From GCA-958296115 sp965222445 (lineage in GTDB: Bacteria > Chloroflexota > Dehalococcoidia > Lucifugimonadales > CAJWER01): a stretch of DNA of 64,000 bases. The notes beneath the pieces are model-generated. The model saw only the letters and a list, made by a program, of their open reading frames with translations. It did not search any database and had not been told where the DNA came from. The stretch covers positions 1,736,001-1,800,000 of the forward strand of contig CBDCTY010000002.1 of NCBI GenBank assembly GCA_965222445.1, in the 5' to 3' direction. The position numbers and the translations under genes were made by a program. Of the stretch, positions 17,729 through 25,640 are shown one piece after another (within the stretch, counting starts at the first letter, position 1; every line of letters begins with the position of its first letter).

Positions 17729-18091
17729 GGATCACCTTGGGTGGGGCAAAGCCCTGCTGCGGTCGACTCTGGCCACCAAGCCGTACAGAATCGAGAACCT
17801 TCATCCGGCAGAGACAAAAGCAACGGAAAATTCAGGTACTCGTGGGCGGTCGGTTTGGGTCCATTCAAGCTAGGTCGGATTGCTAGACAGTAGCGTGCCC
17901 CACAACAGCCTGCTGGAGAGGGTGGGGCCGTTGGGAACAGGCGTGGCGCGCAAACTAGGCACCGACCCCCTGCTACCCCGTCTAAGCTGGCCCAGCCCGG
18001 ATGGACAAGCGGGGCCTAAGTTGACGGTAGGCAGTACCATCTTTGAGATGCGGTTTGCTGTGTAACGCACAACCTGCGATCTTCCCCCTTA
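17729..18091. other. intergenic region before the IS1380-type element
   Basis: No supported gene is present. A 61-codon open frame at 17880-18065 has no homology I recognise and no clear ribosome site. The stretch ends with CTTA at 18088-18091, the left copy of the target duplication of the insertion sequence. Confidence 0.45.
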
Positions 18092-19805
18092 CCCCGAATC
18101 CACCGAAGGAGTGGGAATTAAAGGTCTGCTGAAAAGGTGAAAGGGTGCTCCTCTGAATCTGGGATAATGGTTTTGTAGCAGCAAACCGACCCCGGAAAAG
18201 GAGCACCCAACAGATGCTATCACGCAACCACCTCGACCGCATCCAAATCGCCTTCGACGACCTCCGTTTGGTGGCCAACGGCGGCCTGCTCCTTCCAGCC
18301 ACCTTGGCCCTGCACCTCGGCCTTTCCCAACTGGTACAGCAGCGTCTGGAACTGGGCGATGCGCCGGGCCGGGCCAACACCGGCGACAAGATAATGACGC
18401 TGGTCGCCTCCGCGCTGGCCGGCGGCGACTGCATCGACGACGCCGATGCGCTGCGCGCCGGTGGGACGGCCGGTGTTCTCGACTGCGTGGTCAAGGCACC
18501 ATCCACCCTGGGCACTTTCCTGCGCAGCTTCCAGTGGGGCCACGTCCGTCAACTCGACCGGGTGAGCCGGGAGTTGCTGGCACGGGCATGGGCCGACGGC
18601 GCCGGACCCGGCGATGCGCCGTTCACCATCGACCTCGATTCCACCATTTGTGAGACCTACGGACTGGACAAGGAGGGGGCGCGACACCATGGTTATACCG
18701 GCCAGCGGGGCTATCACCCGCTGCTGGCTGTCGCCGCCGGTACCGGCGAGGTGCTGATGTCCCGTCTGCGCGAGGGCTGCGCCAACACCGCCCGCGGCGC
18801 CGCCCACTTCCTGCGGGAGACGGTGGGGCGGGTGCGCTACGCTGGAGCCAGGGGACAACTCACGGTGCGGGCCGACAGCGGCTTCTACGCTCATAGCGTG
18901 GTATCCGTCTGCCGCAAGACGAAGGTCCGCTTCTCCATCACCATCCGCCAGCGTGCCAGCCTGCGCAACCTCATTGAAGCCATACCCGAGGCGGACTGGA
19001 CGCCCATCCCCTACTGGATGGACGGCGCCGCCGACGTGGCCGAGACCACCTACACTCCCTTTGAGAGTGAGCCCGGCGCCGCGCCGGTGCGGCTCATCGT
19101 GCGGCGAGTGAAGCCCACGCCGGGTTCCCAGTTGGCCCTCTTCGCCAGCTACAGCTATCACGGCTTCATCACCGACCACGATGGGGAGATGCTCGAACTG
19201 GAGGCCGCCCATCGCCGCCACGCCGAGATCGAGAATGCCATTCGAGACCTCAAGTACGGCGTCGGACTGAACCACATGCCCTCGGGCCGCTTCGCCGCCA
19301 ACGGCGCCTGGCTGGCGATACAGGTGCTGGCGCACAACCTCGCTCGCTGGACCGCACGGATCGGTCTGGGTGAGCAGGTGGTGACCACCAAGACCCTCCG
19401 GCGGCGGTTCTTCGCCCTAGCGGGACGGCTCACTCGCTCGGCGCGCCGGCTCACTTTGCATCTCCCCCAGCGCTGGCCCTGGGAAACCCAGTTCAGCAGT
19501 GCCCTGGCCCGGCTGCGAGCCATTCCACTCCCAGCCTGACGGCGCCCTTCTGCCACTGACCCGTCATCCGGCCAACTGAACGTCCCCGCCAACTCGCGCC
19601 ATCTCAGGCCCGCGAGCGCCTCTTGCCGCGTCCTATCCCGCCATCCCGCTCGCCACAGCCACTGCAGGCCGCCATCGGTGCCCCCAAAAGCGGTTGCAGA
19701 CCGCCCGCCAACCTCCCGTCTACCCGAATTCGAGCCCGGATCATCGCGCCTGTAACTCACTTACCCCTTTCCGCTGCCCTCGCGCCGTCCATCGGTGGAT
19801 TCGGG
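18092..19805 (+). mobile_element. IS1380-family insertion sequence, complete
   Basis: The element is about 1.71 kb. Its termini are inverted: CCCGAATCCACCGAAGGA at 18093-18110 against CCCGAATCCACCGATGGA read inward from 19805. CTTA occurs on both sides (18088-18091 and 19806-19809), a 4-base target duplication as expected for this family. A single intact transposase gene lies inside. The right copy of the duplication is also the beginning of a 100-bp MITE, so the IS landed at the MITE's edge. Confidence 0.88.
18214..19539 (+). CDS. IS1380-family transposase
   Basis: A 441-residue DDE transposase. The likely acidic triad lies in FTIDLDSTICETYG, TVRADSGFYAHS and RHAEIENAIRDLKYGVGL, where the last is the conserved E region of the IS4/IS1380 superfamily. 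Also typical are the N-terminal segment HLGLSQLVQQRLEL and NTGDKIMTLVASALAGGDCI. The frame is intact, and both inverted repeats and a 4-base duplication are present, so the element may be active or recent. The upstream sequence GGAAAAGGAGCACC provides a ribosome site. Confidence 0.93.
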   Translation: MLSRNHLDRIQIAFDDLRLVANGGLLLPATLALHLGLSQLVQQRLELGDAPGRANTGDKIMTLVASALAGGDCIDDADALRAGGTAGVLDCVVKAPSTLGTFLRSFQWGHVRQLDRVSRELLARAWADGAGPGDAPFTIDLDSTICETYGLDKEGARHHGYTGQRGYHPLLAVAAGTGEVLMSRLREGCANTARGAAHFLRETVGRVRYAGARGQLTVRADSGFYAHSVVSVCRKTKVRFSITIRQRASLRNLIEAIPEADWTPIPYWMDGAADVAETTYTPFESEPGAAPVRLIVRRVKPTPGSQLALFASYSYHGFITDHDGEMLELEAAHRRHAEIENAIRDLKYGVGLNHMPSGRFAANGAWLAIQVLAHNLARWTARIGLGEQVVTTKTLRRRFFALAGRLTRSARRLTLHLPQRWPWETQFSSALARLRAIPLPA

Positions 19806-19806
19806 C

Positions 19807-19912
19807 TTATACCAAGTCACCGTGATGCCGCCGTATATGTGCGGCCAGGGAGTGGGTTCCCGCCTTCGCGGGAATGACGACTTTACGGCGCGCTCAAAAT
19901 AAATTGGTATTA
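19807..19912 (+). mobile_element. 100-bp MITE, copy 1
   Basis: Core 19810-19909 runs from TACCAAGTCACCG to AATTGGTA with TTA on each side. The interior contains a hairpin CCCGCCTTCGCGGG. It is one of six full copies with the same core, plus one copy with an eroded left end. Its left TTA is shared with the duplication of the neighbouring IS1380-type element. Confidence 0.85.
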
Positions 19913-19964
19913 TACCACTTCGTTGCGGTCGATCACAAATGCAGGGCCAGCATCTGAATCCCGG

Positions 19965-20045
19965 GCGAGGGTCTCCTCTCCCGTCAAGGGCCCTTGACGG
20001 GAGAGGACTAAGAGCCTGCCCCGTACTCGATACGGGGTGAGGGTG
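19965..20045. repeat. palindromic GGGAGAGG-type repeat carrying a nested micro-palindrome
   Basis: CTCTCCCGTCAAGGGCCC / CCCTTGACGGGAGAG form a long hairpin, followed by GGTGAGGGTGA as in other copies (37880 and 39946). A micro-palindrome (GAGCCTGCCCCGTACTCGAT and the inverse arm) is inserted at 20012-20037, between AGGACTAA and GGTGAGGG. Confidence 0.6.
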
Positions 20046-20082
20046 ATTCATCCATTCAAGGCCTATTCAAAGCGGAATGGTA

Positions 20083-20280
20083 TTAGCTGTGTGACGTCGG
20101 GTACTGGGCCGGCTCTTCGCCTGGCGGGGGCGGGTTGCTCTCGACCAGCCATATCGAACGGGCGGCTTCCTCGATCGTGTCCTGTATCTCGGCCGCCCTC
20201 TGCTCGCCCCATAGCTCCACCGCCCTGCGCCTCAACGACGCTGCAACCTCCGAGTAGCCGTCCTGGTCATGTTCCGTCAT
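20083..20280 (-). CDS. conserved small protein of unknown function
   Basis: A 65-residue acidic protein beginning MTEHDQDGYSEVAASLRRRA, mostly helical (ELWGEQRAAEIQDTIEEAAR), with a Pro-rich tail (NPPPPGEEP). I chose the ATG at 20280 because the upstream residues of the open frame are not protein-like. It lies downstream of, and on the same strand as, the AcuC-type gene (71 bases between). Similar small helical proteins with a WxxxxNPPPP tail occur next to amidohydrolases or amidases, but no function is assigned. Confidence 0.55.
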   Translation of the reverse strand: MTEHDQDGYSEVAASLRRRAVELWGEQRAAEIQDTIEEAARSIWLVESNPPPPGEEPAQYPTSHS

Positions 20281-20350
20281 TCGAAATCCTCCCCCAACCA
20301 GCCCAGAGACTAAGGCCGACACCCAACCGCCGTCAAGCCGCCACAGTGCG

Positions 20351-21523
20351 TCAGGGGATGCGGATGCCGTGCGTCGGGAACACCAGCTTGCGGACCGTGT
20401 CCACGCTGGCCTCGGCGAAGGTCCTAGCGTCCTTCTGGTAGGGTTCGACGGCCGCCGAGTCCTCCGCGGGGTCGGACAGGGTCGCGACGCGCCACCGGTC
20501 GGCGTAGGGCTGGGGAATCTCGTCTGGCAGGGGGCTGCCTAGCATGACGCCATATGCGGACGACCAGGCGCGGGCTACGGCCTGCAGGTCGTAGCCGCCG
20601 CCGCCAAGAGCCAGCCACTTGGGCGCCTTGCCCGCGAAGCGGCTCACCGCCCGGCTGAATCCCTGCACGGTCAGTGCCAGGTGCGTGATCGGGTCGCGGA
20701 AGTGCGTGTCTATGCCGAGCTGCGTGACCAGCACGTCGGGCTGGAAGGCGTCCAGCAGCGGCGGCACGATCTGGTCGAAGGCCCACGCGTACACCTCGTC
20801 CGACGTGTACACGTACAGCGGGAGGTTCACCGAGTAGCCGCGGCCGCTGCCCGTGCCGGTCTCCTGCGCGAACCCGGTCCCCGGAAACAGGAACGCGCCC
20901 GACTCGTGTACCGAGATCGTCAGCACCGCGTCCGTGTCGTAGAAGGCGTGCTGCACGCCGTCGCCGTGGTGGCAGTCGATGTCCACGTACGCGACCTTGA
21001 GGCCCTTCCGCACCATCGCCTCGATCGCCACGACCGGGTCGTTGAATATGCAGAACCCGGAGGCGTGGCCCGGCATCGCGTGGTGCAGCCCTCCGGAGAC
21101 ACTGATCGCCGCGTCCACCTCGTCCGCCAGCAGCAGGTCCACCGCCCGCATCGTCGCCCCCGTCGAGAGCAGCGCGGCCTCGTACATGCCTTCGAAGATG
21201 GGGTTGTCGCCCGGCCCGAGACCGAACCCCAGCGGCGATACGGAGAGGTCGTTCGCGCTCACGCGCCGGACGCAGTCGACGTACTCCGGCGTGTGGTACA
21301 GCATCACCTCGTCTTCCGTCGCCGCGCGAGGCTCGACCAGCAACGCGCCGGGCTCCTCGAAGACCCCGTAGGAGCTGAGCAGGTCGTACGTATGCCGAAG
21401 CCTGACCGCCTTCAGGGGATGGATGTCGCTCAGGACATGGCGGGTGAGGGCGTCGCTGTACACGAAAGCGACGGGCGGCGGTGGGTCGACGCTGCTCGTC
21501 CCCGCCAACGGGCGTTCGCTCAC
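20351..21523 (-). CDS. acuC: AcuC-type acetoin utilization/histone deacetylase family protein
   Basis: A 390-residue zinc-dependent deacetylase of the arginase/HDAC fold. Motifs in order: SDIHPLKAVRLRHTYDLL, YHTPEYVDCVRR, SGGLHHAMPGHASGFCIFND (catalytic His pair), YVDIDCHHGDGVQHAFY (zinc Asp and His), QLGIDTHFRDP (second zinc Asp) and LALGGGGYDLQAVAR. AcuC proteins remove acetyl groups from lysines, notably from acetyl-CoA synthetase, and an acs gene lies at 15611. I placed the start at a GTG (21523), 37 bases after the upstream peptidase gene. The open frame extends further but would overlap that gene. Confidence 0.9.
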   Translation of the reverse strand: MSERPLAGTSSVDPPPPVAFVYSDALTRHVLSDIHPLKAVRLRHTYDLLSSYGVFEEPGALLVEPRAATEDEVMLYHTPEYVDCVRRVSANDLSVSPLGFGLGPGDNPIFEGMYEAALLSTGATMRAVDLLLADEVDAAISVSGGLHHAMPGHASGFCIFNDPVVAIEAMVRKGLKVAYVDIDCHHGDGVQHAFYDTDAVLTISVHESGAFLFPGTGFAQETGTGSGRGYSVNLPLYVYTSDEVYAWAFDQIVPPLLDAFQPDVLVTQLGIDTHFRDPITHLALTVQGFSRAVSRFAGKAPKWLALGGGGYDLQAVARAWSSAYGVMLGSPLPDEIPQPYADRWRVATLSDPAEDSAAVEPYQKDARTFAEASVDTVRKLVFPTHGIRIP

Positions 21524-21560
21524 GTTCGCGGCCAGGCTTGCCGGTCGGGCATCCCCGGTC

Positions 21561-22784
21561 CTACTGCCCAGGGCCGCGCAGCCACCGCCATATCCATGGC
21601 CACGCCGACGCTGCCACCGCGGCCGCGGCCGCACCGGACAGCAGCGTGGCCGTGCCTATCGTGCCGGGATCGGGCCTGGGAGCGATGGGCGTGAGTCCCA
21701 GCAGGTCGGCACGCCACTCCTCGTCCAGCTCCTCGACCGACAGCCCGTACACGGTGACGAGTGCCTCGTCGATCCGCTGCCCGGAGTTCAACTCGGCGAG
21801 CAGCGCCGGAATCCGATCGGGGCCGTAGTTGTCCACCATGTAGTCCACCACGCTCCACGCCTGGGCGTAGAAGAGCGATATGTCGCGCGATCTTCCCGGC
21901 ACCGTGCCCATGTTCTTCAGGCTCATCAGGCGGCCGGCGCGCGCGGCGCTCCTGATGGTTGCCCTGCGGACGATGGACCGGTCCTCGAACTGCATCGCCA
22001 GGCCCTCGTTCAGCCACGCCGGCACCCTTGCCAGCGGCGAGTCGGCGGCCTGGTGCACCAGGAGATGTGTCGCCTCGTGGATCATCGTGTCGGTGTCGAG
22101 CCCCTGCATTATGAACAGGTCGTATTCCTCGAAAGCGAACCCAGCGAAGTAGTGGCCTCGCTTCGACGCCTCGCTCAGGAATGGGAACGAGCGCCGCGCC
22201 TCCCTGGAGCTGTTCACGACGACCGCCTTCATCGTGTGAACGTCCTCGATGCCGAAGACGGGCTTGATCTCCTCGATTCGCGCTGCCACGTCGCTGGCTG
22301 CCTGCCGGACGCGCCGCTCGGAAATGTCGTGCGAGAGCACGGTCAGGCTCCCGATTGTCAGACTGTTCCAGCGGTAGCGCGGGTCCCTGAACTCGAACGA
22401 CCACGGCGTCGTCTCCACCGTGTTGCCGTTGACGTCCGTGATCTGGTAGTAGTACTCGATTTCTACGCCCGTCGGGATATAGCTCGAACCGGAGGTCTGC
22501 ACGCTGAAGTCCGTGGACACGCGCAGACCCGGCTCGAAGTCAGGATAGCCGTATACCTGCGCCGGACGCCCTCCGACGCTGTAGAAGAGGCGGACCTCCG
22601 TTATCGTGGCGTCTCCCTCGGCCTGGAGGTTGAAGACGAGCTTGTCCGGGTAGTCGATCCTGTGGCCCGCCGCCAGCACCCGGATCGTGTCCTTCGGCGC
22701 TGCAACGTCCGCCGCCGCCCCGCCAATGGTCAGCACGGTCAGGACCGCCGCCAGTGCGATTGCCGTAAGTGCCTTTAACCTCAT
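21561..22784 (-). CDS. secreted, membrane-anchored MA-family (gluzincin) peptidase
   Basis: A 407-residue protein with an N-terminal signal peptide (ALAAVLTVLTIGGAAADVAAP), an extracellular beta-rich domain of about 170 residues, and a peptidase MA-type domain. The zinc site is visible as MIHEATHLLVHQ (HExxH) followed by PAWLNEGLAMQFED (the third ligand Glu). A C-terminal helix (LLSGAAAAAVAASAWPWIW) with a short basic end would anchor it in the membrane. Substrate unknown. It precedes the AcuC-type gene on the same strand. Confidence 0.85.
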   Translation of the reverse strand: MRLKALTAIALAAVLTVLTIGGAAADVAAPKDTIRVLAAGHRIDYPDKLVFNLQAEGDATITEVRLFYSVGGRPAQVYGYPDFEPGLRVSTDFSVQTSGSSYIPTGVEIEYYYQITDVNGNTVETTPWSFEFRDPRYRWNSLTIGSLTVLSHDISERRVRQAASDVAARIEEIKPVFGIEDVHTMKAVVVNSSREARRSFPFLSEASKRGHYFAGFAFEEYDLFIMQGLDTDTMIHEATHLLVHQAADSPLARVPAWLNEGLAMQFEDRSIVRRATIRSAARAGRLMSLKNMGTVPGRSRDISLFYAQAWSVVDYMVDNYGPDRIPALLAELNSGQRIDEALVTVYGLSVEELDEEWRADLLGLTPIAPRPDPGTIGTATLLSGAAAAAVAASAWPWIWRWLRGPGQ

Positions 22785-22812
22785 CTCGTCTCTACTCTCC
22801 CGTACTGCCGAT

Positions 22813-22857
22813 TCAGATGCCCGTTATCCTGATGGCCGTCCTCGCCCTGTATCGCCG
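22813..22857 (-). other. diverged duplicate of the 3' end of the F420 reductase gene
   Basis: This 45-base stretch aligns with 22901-22945, the last 15 codons of the neighbouring gene, with 7 mismatches and no gaps. On the minus strand it encodes RRYRARTAIRITGI and a stop, against RRYKARAAFRITGI in the gene. Some of the mismatches are conservative at protein level, so it looks like the end of a homologous allele. A REP-like palindrome (22862-22888) lies between the two copies. Confidence 0.7.
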
Positions 22858-22861
22858 AACC

Positions 22862-22888
22862 GCAGGGCGGGTTTGAAACCCGCCCTGC
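22862..22888. repeat. REP-like palindrome, copy 1
   Basis: GCAGGGCGGGTTT-GAAACCCGCCCTGC is a near-perfect palindrome. The same GGGCGGGTTTGAAACCCGCCC core occurs at eight other places in the window. Confidence 0.8.
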
Positions 22889-22900
22889 CCCCGGCTGGTG

Positions 22901-23545
22901 TCAGATGCCCGTAATCCTGAACGCGGCCCTCGCCTTGTACCGCCGGTTCAGGTTCAGGATCAGCGCAGTCATTCCCTCCACGTAGGCGGCGTTGGCGAGC
23001 CCGCCTCCGTCGACGGCGCGAATTCCGGCTATCCTTCCGCTCAACTCCATGATCCGCGTCCTGGCACCTTCGTCGTTGCTACATACTACAACGTCCGAGT
23101 CGACCCTCTTGTTAGGGTCGAGAAGGTCGTGGGCGCTGATCGTCTGGAAGGCCGCTACCACCCTTGAGTCGGGAAGCAGCGCCTGGATCTCGAGCGCCGC
23201 CGATCCGTCCGGCACAGGTTGGATGGAAGCCGCGCCCTTGCTGAACCGGACCGGGACCGTGACCCCTACGACGACCTTGCCCGCGAGATGCCGAGCCACG
23301 GCCTCGATGGTGCGCCTCTGCGCGGAGTAGGGCACGGCTACGAACACGACGTCCGCCCGTGCCGCGGCCTCCTCGTTCAGGGCGCCCTCGACGACCGCGC
23401 CGGGCGCGAGTCCGGCCACCTCCTCGGCCGCCGCGGCGGCCCGTCCGGCGTCCCGGGAGCCGATGATCACGTCCTCGCCGGACAGGGCCAGCCGCAGGGC
23501 CAGACCCCGTCCCTCCGGTCCCGTTCCGCCCAGGAAGCCGATCAT
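22901..23545 (-). CDS. npdG: coenzyme F420:NADP reductase (F420-dependent NADP oxidoreductase) family
   Basis: A 214-residue protein with an N-terminal Rossmann motif (MIGFLGGTGPEGRGLALRLA) and an Arg shortly after the second strand (IIGSRDAGRAAAAAEE) suited to NADP phosphate. Further family segments are VVVGVTVPVRFSKG and AAFQTISAHDLLD. It transfers hydride between F420H2 and NADP+. This implies that the host makes or uses F420, consistent with some Chloroflexota and Actinobacteria. It overlaps no neighbour; the next gene upstream ends 8 bases before its start. Its final codons are duplicated nearby (22813-22857). Confidence 0.88.
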   Translation of the reverse strand: MIGFLGGTGPEGRGLALRLALSGEDVIIGSRDAGRAAAAAEEVAGLAPGAVVEGALNEEAAARADVVFVAVPYSAQRRTIEAVARHLAGKVVVGVTVPVRFSKGAASIQPVPDGSAALEIQALLPDSRVVAAFQTISAHDLLDPNKRVDSDVVVCSNDEGARTRIMELSGRIAGIRAVDGGGLANAAYVEGMTALILNLNRRYKARAAFRITGI

Positions 23546-23553
23546 GCCGGGGA

Positions 23554-23823
23554 CTACTGGGCCTGCGGGCGCACTTCGTCGTCCACCGTGACGCCCATCG
23601 CGCCGTGCATCTCCCAGGGCCTGAAGCCCTCCACGAACTCCTTGGCCTCCTCCATGGACGCCATCCCCTTCTCGGCCCGCCCGGGGTCGTAACCGAAGGT
23701 CTGGGCGAACGCGTCAAAGCCCCGCTTGGTCGCCCTCACCCCCCCTACTTCCTCCTCGCCGCCGCCGTCCATCTCCAGAACGAGCCGCTGTCCCTTCCTC
23801 ACCTCACGCCAATAGACCTGCAT
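23554..23823 (-). CDS. small conserved protein of unknown function
   Basis: An 89-residue acidic protein beginning MQVYWREVRKGQRLVLEMDG, with a helical middle (MASMEEAKEFVEGFRPWEMH) and an acidic C-terminus. It has no Cys and no membrane segment. It lies 8 bases upstream of the F420 reductase gene on the same strand and is probably co-transcribed. I do not recognise a family. Codon pattern and position support a real gene. Confidence 0.6.
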   Translation of the reverse strand: MQVYWREVRKGQRLVLEMDGGGEEEVGGVRATKRGFDAFAQTFGYDPGRAEKGMASMEEAKEFVEGFRPWEMHGAMGVTVDDEVRPQAQ

Positions 23824-24136
23824 ACGCCAAAATCCTCCAGTGAGTCGCCGTCTCTGACCCGGCCGAAACCGGCAGGACCTGTCTCTAGCCTGCGACGTAA
23901 TCTACCGGCATCCAGAGTGCCGCGCAAGGCCGCGTACCCCCCTCAGCATGAATCGCAGAATCTCTTGCCACGAAAACCGATAGAAGGCGCCCACCCCACG
24001 CCGTCATTCCTGTGGAGGCAGGAATCCATCCCCGGCCCCTGCCCAAGGTCGCGTGGCGATGGCGAGAGATTCCTGACTCGTCTTGTGGGCAAGGGGCCCC
24101 GCCGATATAATCTGTCGCGCCATCCCAATGACGGAC
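23824..24136. other. intergenic region with short repeats
   Basis: No gene supported. Around 24001-24035 there is a degenerate CGTCATTCC...GGAATCCATCCCCGGCC repeat. The region ends at a MITE copy. Confidence 0.4.
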
Positions 24137-24266
24137 TTATACCAAGTCACCGTGATGCCGCCATATATGTGCGGCCAGGGAGTGGGTTCCCGCCCCGTAT
24201 CGAGTACGGGGCAGGCTCTTCGCGGGAATGACGGCTTTACGGCGCGCTCAAAACGAAATGGTATTA
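24137..24266 (+). mobile_element. 100-bp MITE, copy 2, carrying a 24-bp nested insert
   Basis: TTA flanks both ends (24137-24139 and 24264-24266). The core is 124 bases because a micro-palindrome of 24 bases (24195-24218) is inserted in the central hairpin. The right TTA runs straight into AGGAGG, the ribosome site of the next gene. Confidence 0.85.
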
Positions 24267-24275
24267 GGAGGCGGA

Positions 24276-25241
24276 ATGGGACCCAAGATCGCGTATCTCG
24301 CACCTGACGACAGCCAGATGGAGGCCATCCGGGAGCTCGCGCCTGAAGGGGTCGCCATCGCCTGGGTCGACTCGACCCTGAGCACGGACGAGCAGGCCGA
24401 CATCCTCCGGGACACGATCGTGATCTATGGAGACACTACGGTCGACCTCGCGAGCCGCTGCCCGGGGCTGAAGCTCGTGCAGGTGTCGAGCGCGGGCACC
24501 GACAGGCTCGACGTGGGCGGACTGGCCGCCCTCGGCATACCGGTGTCGAATGGCGGAGGCGGCAATGCCATCTCGGTCGCCGAGCACGCCATCGCTCTCA
24601 TGCTCAGCGTCTACCGGAAGCTGAACGTCCAGATGGAGTCCGCCAAGGCAGGTAAGTGGGCCGAGGACATCCGGCAGGAGTGGTGGCCGACCGCCCACGA
24701 GCTCACAGGAAAGACGGTCGGCATCATCGGGCTTGGCAACATCGGTCAGAACGTGGCGCAGAGGCTGGCGGGCTGGGAGGGCGAGCTGCTGTACGAGGAC
24801 GCGGTCGACAGGCCCGCCGACCTCGAGGCCCGGCTTGGGGTTACCCGCGTGTCGAGGGACGACATTCTGGCGCGGTCGGACGTCGTCACGCTCCACGTCC
24901 CGCTCCTCGACGCCACCCGCGGCATGATCAGCGATACCGAGCTGGACGCCATGCAGACCTCCGCCATACTGATCAACACCTGCCGGGGGCCCGTCGTCGA
25001 CGAGGCGGCCCTGATTCGGGGGCTGAGGGCAGGCAAGATAGCGGGCGCGGGCCTGGACGTGCTCGAACAGGAGCCCACGTCCCCGGACAACCCGCTCCTC
25101 CAGATGGACAACGTAGTCGTGACGCCCCACATGGCGTCCTTCGCCCAGGAGTCCTGGGACCGGAGCCGCAGGTTCGCTCTCGAGAACGCCGTCCGCGCAG
25201 CAAACGGCGAAGAGCCGCTGTCCGTCGTGGCCCCCGAGTAA
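24276..25241 (+). CDS. D-isomer-specific 2-hydroxyacid dehydrogenase
   Basis: A 321-residue NAD-dependent oxidoreductase interconverting 2-hydroxy and 2-oxo acids. The NAD motif GKTVGIIGLGNIGQNVAQRL is clear. Catalytic regions include INTCRGPVVDEAAL (Arg), GAGLDVLEQEP (Glu) and VVTPHMASFAQESWD (His). I chose the ATG at 24276 (MGPKIAYLAPDDS), with AGGAGG 6 bases upstream; that ribosome site begins at the last base of a MITE copy. The stop TAA at 25239-25241 coincides with the left flank of another, eroded MITE copy. The gene is therefore bracketed by two copies in the same orientation. Confidence 0.92.
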   Translation: MGPKIAYLAPDDSQMEAIRELAPEGVAIAWVDSTLSTDEQADILRDTIVIYGDTTVDLASRCPGLKLVQVSSAGTDRLDVGGLAALGIPVSNGGGGNAISVAEHAIALMLSVYRKLNVQMESAKAGKWAEDIRQEWWPTAHELTGKTVGIIGLGNIGQNVAQRLAGWEGELLYEDAVDRPADLEARLGVTRVSRDDILARSDVVTLHVPLLDATRGMISDTELDAMQTSAILINTCRGPVVDEAALIRGLRAGKIAGAGLDVLEQEPTSPDNPLLQMDNVVVTPHMASFAQESWDRSRRFALENAVRAANGEEPLSVVAPE

Positions 25242-25345
25242 AGGCCAAGTCACCGTGATGCCGCCGTATATGTGCGGCCAGGGAGTGGGTTCCCGCCTTC
25301 GCGGGAATGACGGCTTTACGGCGCGCTCAAAATAAATTGGTATAA
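25242..25345 (+). mobile_element. MITE, copy 3, left end eroded
   Basis: The sequence from CCAAGTCACCG (25245) to AATTGG-TA (25342) matches the MITE core, and TAA follows (25343-25345). The first bases are changed (AGG in place of TA). The left TAA is the stop codon of the dehydrogenase gene. Confidence 0.75.
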
Positions 25346-25510
25346 TTCCCATTTTAGGTACGAGTGGTGCCCCCAGAGGGCATATTAGGGGTAGAAGTGA
25401 GTGCCAATCTGGACGACACGGACGATATTTCTGCCCACGAACGCAGATTGGGCATCATTAAGCGTCCGATCGGGCGTTGAAATCATGCATATCTACCCTC
25501 TTTCGTCGAA

Positions 25511-25640
25511 TTATACCAAGTCACCGTGATGCCGCCGTATATGTGCGGCTAGGGAGTGGGTTCCCGCCCCGTATCGAGTACGGGGCAGGCTCTTCGCGGG
25601 AATGACGGCTTTACGGTGCGCTCAAAATGAATTGGTATTA
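25511..25640 (+). mobile_element. 100-bp MITE, copy 4, carrying the 24-bp nested insert
   Basis: TTA at 25511-25513 and 25638-25640 flank a 124-base core with the same micro-palindrome (25569-25592) as copy 2. The right TTA is also the left target duplication of the IS5-type element that begins at 25641. Confidence 0.85.

Noticed and set aside
17880..18065. 61-codon frame left of the IS1380-type element
   Set aside because: No homology, no ribosome site; judged intergenic.
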